Below are positions 57,473-64,000 of a stretch of 64,000 nt of DNA, one piece after another. Within the stretch, counting starts at the first letter, position 1; every line of letters starts with the position of its first letter. The notes beneath the pieces are model-generated. The model worked only from the letters and a program-made list of their open reading frames with translations, was not told the DNA's origin and did no database searches. The stretch comes from Shewanella decolorationis S12 (GTDB taxonomy: Bacteria; Pseudomonadota; Gammaproteobacteria; Enterobacterales; Shewanellaceae). The stretch is from contig NZ_AXZL01000070.1 of the NCBI RefSeq assembly GCF_000485795.1, positions 1-64,000 on the forward strand, in the 5' to 3' direction. The position numbers and the translations under genes were made by a program.

Positions 57473-58003
57473 TTAACGTCGATGTGGTTGGTCGCCAATA
57501 TCGATAAGTACCAGCAGCGCCGCATCGCCACCCCATTCTTTGGGGGCTTGATGAAAGGCTTTTACCTTAGGATGTTGCACCAACCACATAGGCACCTGCT
57601 GTTTTAGTATGCCAGTGCCGTAACCGTGCATCACACAACAACATTGGCTTTGCTGTTTTACGCAGGCTTGGATCAGCGCCGCGAGCTCGAGTTTAGCCTC
57701 AGATTGGCGGTAACCATGTAAGTCCAGCAATAAATCCGGTTGGTAATCGCCGCGTCTTAAGCGTTTAAGCTCGAGACTGTCGACACCCTCGTCGAGCCAA
57801 CGCATTGGCCCCTGAACGGGCAGCAGAGGTTGGTAAGTATCTGAGAAATAACTGTCAGCATGCAGTTGCTGCTCTTTCAGTTCAATTTCCTGTTTGGTTT
57901 TTAGGGGCGTGCGAAAATGCCGCTTATCTTGGGCGATAGGTTTTATCCCCTCGATCAGCGCCGAAAACATCGCCATGCCTTCTTTATCATCGTCTTTATT
58001 CAT
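57473..58003 (-). CDS. smrB: Smr-domain endonuclease SmrB
   Basis: This 176-residue protein has the Smr domain in its C-terminal half, with LDLHGYRQSEAKLELAALIQAC (landmark LDLHG), the HGYGTGILKQQVPMWL segment and GGDAALLVLI. E. coli SmrB binds the collided ribosome and cleaves the mRNA. The start is ATG 58003, giving an N-terminus like E. coli SmrB; the frame is open upstream to 58066. It diverges from prmB, as in E. coli. Confidence 0.93.
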   Translation of the reverse strand: MNKDDDKEGMAMFSALIEGIKPIAQDKRHFRTPLKTKQEIELKEQQLHADSYFSDTYQPLLPVQGPMRWLDEGVDSLELKRLRRGDYQPDLLLDLHGYRQSEAKLELAALIQACVKQQSQCCCVMHGYGTGILKQQVPMWLVQHPKVKAFHQAPKEWGGDAALLVLIDIGDQPHRR

Positions 58004-58083
58004 GGCGGGTATTCTATTGAATCCTATGGTTTCTGAACAGAGTTCAGTTACAATGTTTACGAACACACAAGCGGGAGAGCGTT

Positions 58084-59028
58084 TTGGATAAGATCTTTGT
58101 AGATGAAGCTGTGACAGAGTTACGCACCATTGGTGATATGTTGCGTTGGGCGGTGAGCCGCTTTAATGATGCTAATGTGTACTATGGCCACGGGACGGAT
58201 AACGCGTGGGATGAGGCGATTGCCTTAGTGTTCCATGCGCTGCACTTGCCTGAAGAAATCGGCCAACAGGTGATTTTAAGTAACTTAACCAGCAGCGAAA
58301 AACACAAAATTGTCGAGCTTATCATTCGTCGCGTTCGTGAACGTTTGCCAGTGCCATATTTAACCAATAAAGCGCGCTTTGCAGGGCTTGAGTTCTATGT
58401 GGATGAGCGCGTATTGGTGCCACGTTCACCTATCGCCGAGATGATTGCCAATCGCTTTGGCCCTTGGTTATACGGCAAACCCGTTAATCGTATTTTAGAT
58501 TTATGTACCGGCAGTGGTTGTATCGCAATTGCCTGTGCCTACGAATTTGATGACGCTGAGGTCGATGCGCTGGATATCAGTGAAGATGCCCTCGATGTGG
58601 CGCAAATCAACGTTGAAACCTTAGGGGTGATGGACAGAGTCTTCCCGATGCAATCGGATCTGTTTTCAGCCATTCCTGAAGGTCCACAATATGATTTGAT
58701 TGTATCTAATCCGCCCTATGTGGATGAAGAAGATATCGGCGATATGCCAGATGAATACCACCATGAGCCAGCTATTGGTTTAGCTTCCGGTCGTGATGGC
58801 CTCGATTTAACCAAACGCATTTTAGCGAATGCGGCCCAATACCTGACACCAACGGGGATTTTAGTGGTTGAGGTGGGTAACTCTATGGTGCATCTGATGG
58901 AGCAATTCCCTGAAGTACCTTTCACTTGGGTTAACTTTGAACACGGCGGTGACGGTGTGTTTGTGTTGACGCGCGACCAACTGGTCGAACATCAATCGCT
59001 TTTTGCTATTTATCGCGACGCGCAATAA
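58084..59028 (+). CDS. prmB: 50S ribosomal protein L3 N5-glutamine methyltransferase PrmB
   Basis: PrmB methylates a glutamine of ribosomal protein L3. The 314-residue enzyme has the SAM-binding [13 protein letters not shown] and the catalytic NPPY ([12 protein letters not shown]). The start is TTG at 58084, supported by a GGGAG site six bases upstream, because no in-frame ATG lies near. It is divergent from smrB and precedes aroC, the order found in E. coli. Confidence 0.95.
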   Translation: MDKIFVDEAVTELRTIGDMLRWAVSRFNDANVYYGHGTDNAWDEAIALVFHALHLPEEIGQQVILSNLTSSEKHKIVELIIRRVRERLPVPYLTNKARFAGLEFYVDERVLVPRSPIAEMIANRFGPWLYGKPVNRILDLCTGSGCIAIACAYEFDDAEVDALDISEDALDVAQINVETLGVMDRVFPMQSDLFSAIPEGPQYDLIVSNPPYVDEEDIGDMPDEYHHEPAIGLASGRDGLDLTKRILANAAQYLTPTGILVVEVGNSMVHLMEQFPEVPFTWVNFEHGGDGVFVLTRDQLVEHQSLFAIYRDAQ

Positions 59029-59043
59029 TAAATTAGGTTGAGT

Positions 59044-59081
59044 CTTTTCCCGCTGCCAGTTAGGCTTGCAGCGGGAAAAAG
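59044..59081. other. Stable hairpin between prmB and aroC
   Basis: A stem of about 13 bp CTTTTCCCGCTGC/GCAGCGGGAAAAG with an 11-nt loop lies 16 nt after prmB. There is no T-run after it on the plus strand, so it is not a clear intrinsic terminator and may instead protect the prmB mRNA end. Confidence 0.6.
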
Positions 59082-59142
59082 AATTGTCCAGCCATTGCTG
59101 GGCGCGGAGCGATAAGCAAATCATTTAAGGTGTAAAAAGCGG

Positions 59143-60237
59143 ATGTCTGGAAACAGTATTGGTCAAAATTTTGTGGTGACTACCTTTGGTGAAAGTCACG
59201 GTGTGGCGCTCGGTTGTATTATTGATGGTTGCCCACCAGGGCTCGAACTCACCGAAGCCGATATGCAGCATGATTTAGACCGCCGTCGTCCTGGCACATC
59301 CCGTTATACCACAGCGCGCCGTGAGCCTGATGAAGTACGGATTTTATCCGGTGTGTTTGAGGGCAAAACCACGGGCACTTCCATTGGGCTTTTGATCGAA
59401 AACACCGATCAGCGCAGCCAAGATTATTCCAATATCAAAGATTTATTCCGTCCAGGACATGCCGATTACACCTATCAGCAAAAGTATGGCCTGCGTGATT
59501 ACCGTGGTGGCGGCCGTTCATCGGCACGCGAAACCGCTATGCGGGTTGCTGCAGGCGCTGTGGCGAAAAAGTATTTAAAACAAGTGCATGGCATTAGTAT
59601 CCAAGGCTATATGTCGCAACTTGGACCGATTAGTGCCGAGACCCTCGATTTTAGTCAAATAGAGCAGAACGCCTTTTTCTTCCCCGATGCGAGTAAGCTC
59701 GAGGCGCTGGATGAGTATATGCGCGAGCTGAAAAAATCCGGTGATTCCATTGGCGCCAAAATCTCTGTGGTAGCGACTGGTGTTCCCGTGGGACTGGGCG
59801 AACCCGTATTCGACAGGCTCGATGCCGACATCGCCCATGCCTTAATGGGCATAAACGCGGTAAAAGGCGTTGAAATCGGCGATGGTTTTGGCGTTGTCAC
59901 GCAAAAGGGCTCGGAAGGACGCGATTTAATGTCGCCGCTGGGTTTTGAATCAAATCATGCCGGTGGCATCCTCGGCGGCATCTCATCGGGTCAACCTATT
60001 ATTGCTCATATCGCATTAAAACCGACCTCGAGTATCAGTGTGCCGGGTCAAAGCATGACGGCCCAAGGTGAAATGGCAGAAGTGGTGACTAAAGGTCGTC
60101 ACGACCCCTGTGTCGGGATCCGCGCGGTACCGATCGCCGAAGCTATGCTGGCGATTGTGTTGATGGATCATCTGTTAAGACACAGAGCTCAAAATCAGGA
60201 TGTTCGCAGTCATACACCTATTCTCGGCATGAGATAG
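59143..60237 (+). CDS. aroC: Chorismate synthase
   Basis: AroC makes chorismate from 5-enolpyruvylshikimate 3-phosphate, the last shared step of aromatic biosynthesis; it needs reduced FMN. The 364-residue protein has the three family signatures: [18 protein letters not shown], the [19 protein letters not shown] region, and [17 protein letters not shown]. All are intact. An AAGG site lies 12 bases before ATG 59143. It follows prmB, as in many gamma-proteobacteria. Confidence 0.97.
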   Translation: MSGNSIGQNFVVTTFGESHGVALGCIIDGCPPGLELTEADMQHDLDRRRPGTSRYTTARREPDEVRILSGVFEGKTTGTSIGLLIENTDQRSQDYSNIKDLFRPGHADYTYQQKYGLRDYRGGGRSSARETAMRVAAGAVAKKYLKQVHGISIQGYMSQLGPISAETLDFSQIEQNAFFFPDASKLEALDEYMRELKKSGDSIGAKISVVATGVPVGLGEPVFDRLDADIAHALMGINAVKGVEIGDGFGVVTQKGSEGRDLMSPLGFESNHAGGILGGISSGQPIIAHIALKPTSSISVPGQSMTAQGEMAEVVTKGRHDPCVGIRAVPIAEAMLAIVLMDHLLRHRAQNQDVRSHTPILGMR

Positions 60238-60306
60238 GCGCGATGAATGAGACAGTCTGCATGGAATAAAGATGCATAGCGGCTGTGTAATAAATGGAAT
60301 GCGTTA

Positions 60307-61476
60307 ATGCCAACTATCTCTAGCACAAGCCAGCAGTTGCGCTGGCTATGTGCCTGTTATTTTTTCTTCTTTTCAATTCTCGGCACTATGATCCCTTACC
60401 TTGGGGTCTTCTTCGAAAACCGTGGATTTAACCCTCAAGAAATCGGTTTTTTACTGGCGATTTTAATGGCGACCCGTATCGTGGCACCCAATGTGTGGGC
60501 TAAGGTGGCCGATCGTACTGGCATGCGCTCCGAGTTGGTGAAGATGGGCGCTGGCGCGGCGATGCTGGCGTATTTGAGTTTCTTCTACCACGGTGGCTTT
60601 GTGTATATGGCGCTGAGCCTTGCGCTGTATACCTTCTTCTGGAACGCGATTTTGGCACAGCTTGAGGTGATCACCCTCGAAACCTTAGGTGAAAATGCTA
60701 GCCGCTATGGGCAAATCCGCAGTTTTGGCAGCATTGGCTATATCTGCTTAGTGGTCGGCGCCGGTTTTGCTATCGGCCAATGGGGCACCGAGGTGTTGCC
60801 TTATATTGGTTTAGCTTTGTTTACTGGGATGCTGGTCAGCGCCTTGCCGTTGCCAGCGAATCGTGCCGTACGTCCTCAAGGGCAGGAGCGGCAGCCGCTC
60901 AAATGGACTAAACCCATTCTGTGGTTCATGGTGTCGGCAATGTTATTACAGATGAGCGCTGGGCCGTTTTACGGCTTCTTTGTGCTTTATCTTAAGCAGG
61001 CGGGATACACCGAAGCGGCCGCGGGGATCTTTGTTGCCTTAGGTGCAATGGCCGAAATCGTGATGTTTATGTTTGCGCCTCGCTTGCTTGGACGTTATGG
61101 CGTCAATACCTTGCTTGTTGTCAGTATCGCCATGACCGCCGTGCGCTGGTTGCTGGTCGCCTTTGGCGTTGAGAGCATGTTGTTACTGGGCTTAAGCCAA
61201 GTGTTGCATGCGTTCACCTTTGGCTTGACCCATGCGGCCTCGATTCAATTTGTGCATCGAAATTTTGATGCCAGTCATCGCAGCCAAGGGCAAGCCCTGT
61301 ATGCCAGCTTAAGCTTTGGGGTTGGCGGCGCGCTCGGGACTTGGATTTGCGGTTATATCTGGGGTGATGGCAGTGGCGCTGTATGGTCTTGGGTATTTGC
61401 GGCGGCCTGTGCCTTTGCGGCCATGTTAGCGGTATTTTTGATCCCTAAGGATAGGGCGCAAGCAGTTGCGTCATAA
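60307..61476 (+). CDS. MFS transporter (HcaT/nucleoside-H+ symporter-like)
   Basis: This 389-residue inner-membrane carrier has 12 predicted helices. The N-terminal YFFFFSILGTMIPYLGVFF and RIVAPNVWAKVADRTG (loop 2-3 motif with D and R) fit the MFS_1-like/HcaT group. The substrate is unknown; phenylpropionate import is known only for the E. coli relative. In E. coli the genes mepA, yfcA and epmC occupy this place between aroC and yfcL; here this carrier and a kinase-like gene do. Confidence 0.87.
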   Translation: MPTISSTSQQLRWLCACYFFFFSILGTMIPYLGVFFENRGFNPQEIGFLLAILMATRIVAPNVWAKVADRTGMRSELVKMGAGAAMLAYLSFFYHGGFVYMALSLALYTFFWNAILAQLEVITLETLGENASRYGQIRSFGSIGYICLVVGAGFAIGQWGTEVLPYIGLALFTGMLVSALPLPANRAVRPQGQERQPLKWTKPILWFMVSAMLLQMSAGPFYGFFVLYLKQAGYTEAAAGIFVALGAMAEIVMFMFAPRLLGRYGVNTLLVVSIAMTAVRWLLVAFGVESMLLLGLSQVLHAFTFGLTHAASIQFVHRNFDASHRSQGQALYASLSFGVGGALGTWICGYIWGDGSGAVWSWVFAAACAFAAMLAVFLIPKDRAQAVAS

Positions 61477-61540
61477 GCTGATATTGATTGTGAAAAGTAA
61501 CTCATTGTAAAAACTAAAATAATGAACAAGAGAGGTTAAG

Positions 61541-62725
61541 GTGATCCGGTTTCGTTTAGGCTTAGTCATCAATCCACTGGCGGGTTTAGGTGGCAGTGTG
61601 GGTCTCAAGGGCAGCGATGGCGTGGCCGAGCAGGCACTCGCCTTAGGTGCCGAGCCCAAGGCGATAAAGCGTATGATGCAAGCCTTAGAAGTGATTGCCC
61701 CCTATGCCAATGATATCGAAATCATTACCGCCTCCGGCGTGATGGGGGAAGACGCCGCTAACGCCTTAGGTTTTAACACCCGTGTGGTGTATCAAACCCC
61801 AGATAAAACTCAGGCCATCGACACGCAAGCCGTAGTGCGTACCTTGCTGAACGAACCGTTGGATTTATTACTGTTTGCAGGGGGCGATGGCACGGCGCGT
61901 GATGTATATAGCGTGTTTGAACAAGCCGTTATCGACGATAAATTGCCCGTGCTTGGTGTGCCAGCTGGGGTGAAAATCCATTCGGGCGTTTATGGCATCA
62001 CCCCCCATGCTGCGGGTATGGTGGTGAAAATGCTGCTCGATGGCGAGTTGGTTAGCCTAATGAGCGCCGATGTGATGGATATCGATGAAGCTGCCTTTCG
62101 CCAAGGTACGGTGCGCGCCAAACGATTTGGTGAGCTGTTAGTGCCTGCCGAACCCCGTTATGTGCAAGCGGTGAAGATGGGGGGAAAAGAAGTCGATGAG
62201 CTAGTGCTCGCCGACATTGCCGCCGATGTTATTCAGCAGATGGAAGATGAGCTGTACATTATGGGCTCGGGCAGCACTGTCGCCTTTGTGATGGAGGAAC
62301 TTGGGCTTGATAATACCCTGCTGGGGGTTGACCTTATCCAAGATAAAGCCTTGGTGGCGAGTGATTTAACCGCCAATCAGTTACTCGAACTTACCCAAGA
62401 TAAGCCAGCAAAACTCATTATTACCTTGATTGGCGGGCAGGGGCATATTCTTGGTCGTGGCAATCAACAGTTGTCGCCAGAGCTTATCCGCCGCCTAGGC
62501 AAGGACAATATTATTATCCTCGCCACAAAAACTAAGCTAAAAGCACTTGAAGGACGTCCCTTAATTGTGGATAGTGGCGACCCTCAATTAGATCGTGAGC
62601 TTTGTGGCTATTACAAAGTGACGACGGGTTACCATGATTATGTGATGTATCAGGTGGCCAACCCAGACTATTCAGATTTATTCTCCTCGGAGATTGCAAG
62701 CACCGAGGGGGCTACTGCCATTTAG
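61541..62725 (+). CDS. ATP-NAD kinase family protein
   Basis: This 394-residue protein matches the COG3199-type NAD kinase-like family. The glycine-rich GGDGTARDV motif near residue 114 is the phosphate-binding loop of the diacylglycerol/NAD kinase fold, and LIGGQGHILGRGNQQLS marks the C-terminal part. The true substrate is not established; it differs from the housekeeping NadK, which is shorter. The start is GTG with AGAGG about six bases upstream. It lies 64 nt after the MFS gene and 30 nt before yfcL. Confidence 0.87.
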   Translation: MIRFRLGLVINPLAGLGGSVGLKGSDGVAEQALALGAEPKAIKRMMQALEVIAPYANDIEIITASGVMGEDAANALGFNTRVVYQTPDKTQAIDTQAVVRTLLNEPLDLLLFAGGDGTARDVYSVFEQAVIDDKLPVLGVPAGVKIHSGVYGITPHAAGMVVKMLLDGELVSLMSADVMDIDEAAFRQGTVRAKRFGELLVPAEPRYVQAVKMGGKEVDELVLADIAADVIQQMEDELYIMGSGSTVAFVMEELGLDNTLLGVDLIQDKALVASDLTANQLLELTQDKPAKLIITLIGGQGHILGRGNQQLSPELIRRLGKDNIIILATKTKLKALEGRPLIVDSGDPQLDRELCGYYKVTTGYHDYVMYQVANPDYSDLFSSEIASTEGATAI

Positions 62726-62755
62726 GCGAAATACGTTATTGGAGAGTTTTACCCT

Positions 62756-63037
62756 ATGTTAGAGCAGTATGAAGATGCATTATCACAATGGATTGAGTCC
62801 GTTGTGAGCCATGGTGATGACGATGCCTTATTTGCCTGTGGTTATCTGCAAGGCCATGTGGCGGTGGTGTTGTCGCAACTTGAAGACCAAGGCGAGAGCA
62901 CGCTAGAAGCCTTACTTGAAAAAATGACTGAATGTTTAGCCCTTGCTCGCCAAGAATTAAATGATGCCGATTACGCGCTGGTAGAAGCGGCGTGGGCAGA
63001 GTTGCATGGCAAGATTGTTAGTCATTTAGCGGCGTAA
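62756..63037 (+). CDS. yfcL: YfcL family protein
   Basis: This 93-residue acidic protein resembles YfcL (LFACGYLQGHVAVVLSQLE, ECLALARQELNDADYALVEAAW). Its function is unknown. GGAGAG stands nine bases before ATG 62756. In E. coli yfcL is next to mnmC; here only the SpoU methyltransferase gene lies between them. Confidence 0.85.
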   Translation: MLEQYEDALSQWIESVVSHGDDDALFACGYLQGHVAVVLSQLEDQGESTLEALLEKMTECLALARQELNDADYALVEAAWAELHGKIVSHLAA

Positions 63038-63040
63038 TTG

Positions 63041-63649
63041 ATGAGTTCATCCACAACGACTTTGGTTGATGTCATGGCAAAACCTGAGGCGAAGCAAGCG
63101 GTTTATATCGGTTTAGTGAATCCCAAAACGCCCACCAATGTGGGCGGCATTATGCGCGCCTCGGGCTGTTATGGTGTCGATGCGGTGTTCTACACGGGCA
63201 AACGCTATGAATATGCCGCCCGTGGGCCGCAGCAATATAACGCCGATACGCAGAGCGCCGCCGAGCGCATTCCGTTAACTGGGGTGGCCTCATTACTCGA
63301 TGCGATCCCATCTGACACTAAGCTGGTGTGCGTGGATTTAGTTCTAGGTGCGACACCCTTGCCTGAGTTTGTCCATCCCGAAAAAGCCTTTTATGTGTTT
63401 GGGCCTGAGGATGGCACCATTGGCCAAGAGATTATCGATAGAGCCGATGCCGTGGTGTACGTGCCTACGGTGGGCTGCATGAATCTGGCGGCGTCGGTTA
63501 ATGTGCTACTTTACGACAGATTAGCTAAGGCCCATCGTGAGCAGGTATTTGCTCAAACCGAGTTCGATGGTGATGCCTTGATCCGCCAAAGTCGCGACAA
63601 CAATAATCGCACTCGAGTAAAAACGACTAAACCTGGTTCTTCAAAGTAG
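63041..63649 (+). CDS. SpoU/TrmH-family RNA methyltransferase
   Basis: This 202-residue protein has the SPOUT motifs: PTNVGGIMRASGCYGVDAVFY (motif 1, with the catalytic-type N and R), VFGPEDGTIGQEI (motif 2) and PTVGCMNLAASVNVLLYDR (motif 3). It should methylate a 2'-OH of RNA; tRNA is the usual substrate for small single-domain members. It starts 3 nt after the yfcL stop codon (ATG 63041; the TTG at 63038 is in frame). Translation is probably coupled to yfcL. Confidence 0.9.
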   Translation: MSSSTTTLVDVMAKPEAKQAVYIGLVNPKTPTNVGGIMRASGCYGVDAVFYTGKRYEYAARGPQQYNADTQSAAERIPLTGVASLLDAIPSDTKLVCVDLVLGATPLPEFVHPEKAFYVFGPEDGTIGQEIIDRADAVVYVPTVGCMNLAASVNVLLYDRLAKAHREQVFAQTEFDGDALIRQSRDNNNRTRVKTTKPGSSK

Positions 63650-63672
63650 TCTTAACAATCAGCATCTGTTCC

Positions 63673-63706
63673 AAAAAGGATTAAGCAATGGCTTAATCCT
63701 TTTTTG
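63673..63706. terminator. Terminator between the SpoU gene and mnmC
   Basis: A 14-bp perfect stem AAAAAGGATTAAGC/GCTTAATCCTTTTT with an AATG loop is followed by more T. It can serve both converging genes. Confidence 0.92.
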
Positions 63707-63840
63707 TTTTTGCACTTTTATCTTGAGAAAATACCAGCAAGAGTGCTTAGTTTTCTCTTAGCGATAACGCTTAATTGCTGCAACTCAGCTTCTTTATTCA
63801 ACAACTAATCAGAAACACTAAACCACTGTGCTGACTTTCA

Positions 63841-64000
63841 CTAAAGTGCTTTGCCTTTGAGCAATTTGCGTAGCCACATCCGATTCGGGCTGAGTTTATT
63901 TAAGGTTGGCCAATCGAGTGGCAACGGCTCTCCGGTTAATTGTGCTGCCAAGCATTCGGCCGCTAAGGGGCCAGAGCTTAATCCCCGCGACCCTAAGCCA
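63841..64000 (-). CDS. mnmC: tRNA 5-methylaminomethyl-2-thiouridine biosynthesis protein MnmC (C-terminal end)
   Basis: The last 52 codons of a minus-strand gene run off the window edge. The reading begins [19 protein letters not shown] and ends [15 protein letters not shown] before a TAG stop. This is the FAD-dependent oxidoreductase end of MnmC, which together with its methyltransferase half completes mnm5s2U34 in tRNA. The position beside yfcL agrees with E. coli gene order. The 5' part lies outside the window. Confidence 0.85.
   Translation of the reverse strand, partial: GLGSRGLSSGPLAAECLAAQLTGEPLPLDWPTLNKLSPNRMWLRKLLKGKAL

Overview
The window looks like chromosome of a gamma-proteobacterium of the order Alteromonadales, most likely Shewanella. 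This is inferred from gene content and order, not from a database search: queA-tgt-yajC-secD-secF, a Tat-exported GH109 glycosidase, an ECF sigma/DUF3379 pair, a MoxR-Bat operon and fadI-fadJ near sixA-smrB-prmB-aroC-yfcL-mnmC. Coding density is high. No tRNA, rRNA, IS element, prophage or CRISPR array was found.

Layout. 1-0.5 kb: a terminator, an 11-copy heptamer repeat and unassigned DNA. 0.5-9.7 kb: an ABC exporter, an alkylation-repair pair (Ada-AlkA fusion and Ogt), a DEAD-box helicase, a phosphatase, CheV, the SstT serine/threonine carrier and a CIA30 protein. 9.8-14.5 kb: GH109 glycosidase, RluA, a ScsD-like thioredoxin, an AcpH-like protein and small unknowns. 14.5-20.1 kb: queuosine genes queA and tgt, then yajC-secD-secF. 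20.3-22.7 kb: DUF2007/zinc-ribbon protein, rhodanese, a siroheme synthase with a decayed methyltransferase domain, YaeQ. 22.7-31.6 kb (minus): a multidomain secreted subtilase, an RND pump operon ending in DUF2892 and rhodanese genes, and a SIMPL protein. 31.8-36.8 kb (minus): VOC protein, FadL-type porin, PutP, and the sigma/DUF3379 pair. 36.9-44.3 kb (minus): moxR-DUF58-DUF4381-batA-batB/C-batD. 44.5-48.0 kb: fadI-fadJ. 48.2-56.8 kb: a block that interrupts the order known from E. coli (fadIJ-sixA). 56.9-64 kb: sixA, smrB, prmB, aroC, an MFS carrier, an ATP-NAD kinase-like gene, yfcL, a SpoU methyltransferase and the 3' end of mnmC.

The most interesting segment is 48.5-49.4 kb. On the minus strand a near-consensus sigma-54 promoter (49381-49397) stands before a gene for an exported protein made almost entirely of eleven 13-residue repeats (EVAGHPAVKFKxx). 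An unlisted 38-codon cationic ORF with a strong Shine-Dalgarno site follows 26 nt later, and a 15-bp-stem terminator closes the unit. Upstream on the same strand is a very large Reg_prop/Y_Y_Y/PAS/GGDEF/EAL protein whose sensor half is conspicuously AT-rich. Together these form a lineage-specific insert. A role in c-di-GMP-linked surface or envelope biology is possible but is inference only.

Fatty-acid genes appear co-regulated: FadR-like palindromes lie upstream of both the FadL-type gene and fadIJ, and fadIJ also has a PsrA-like box.
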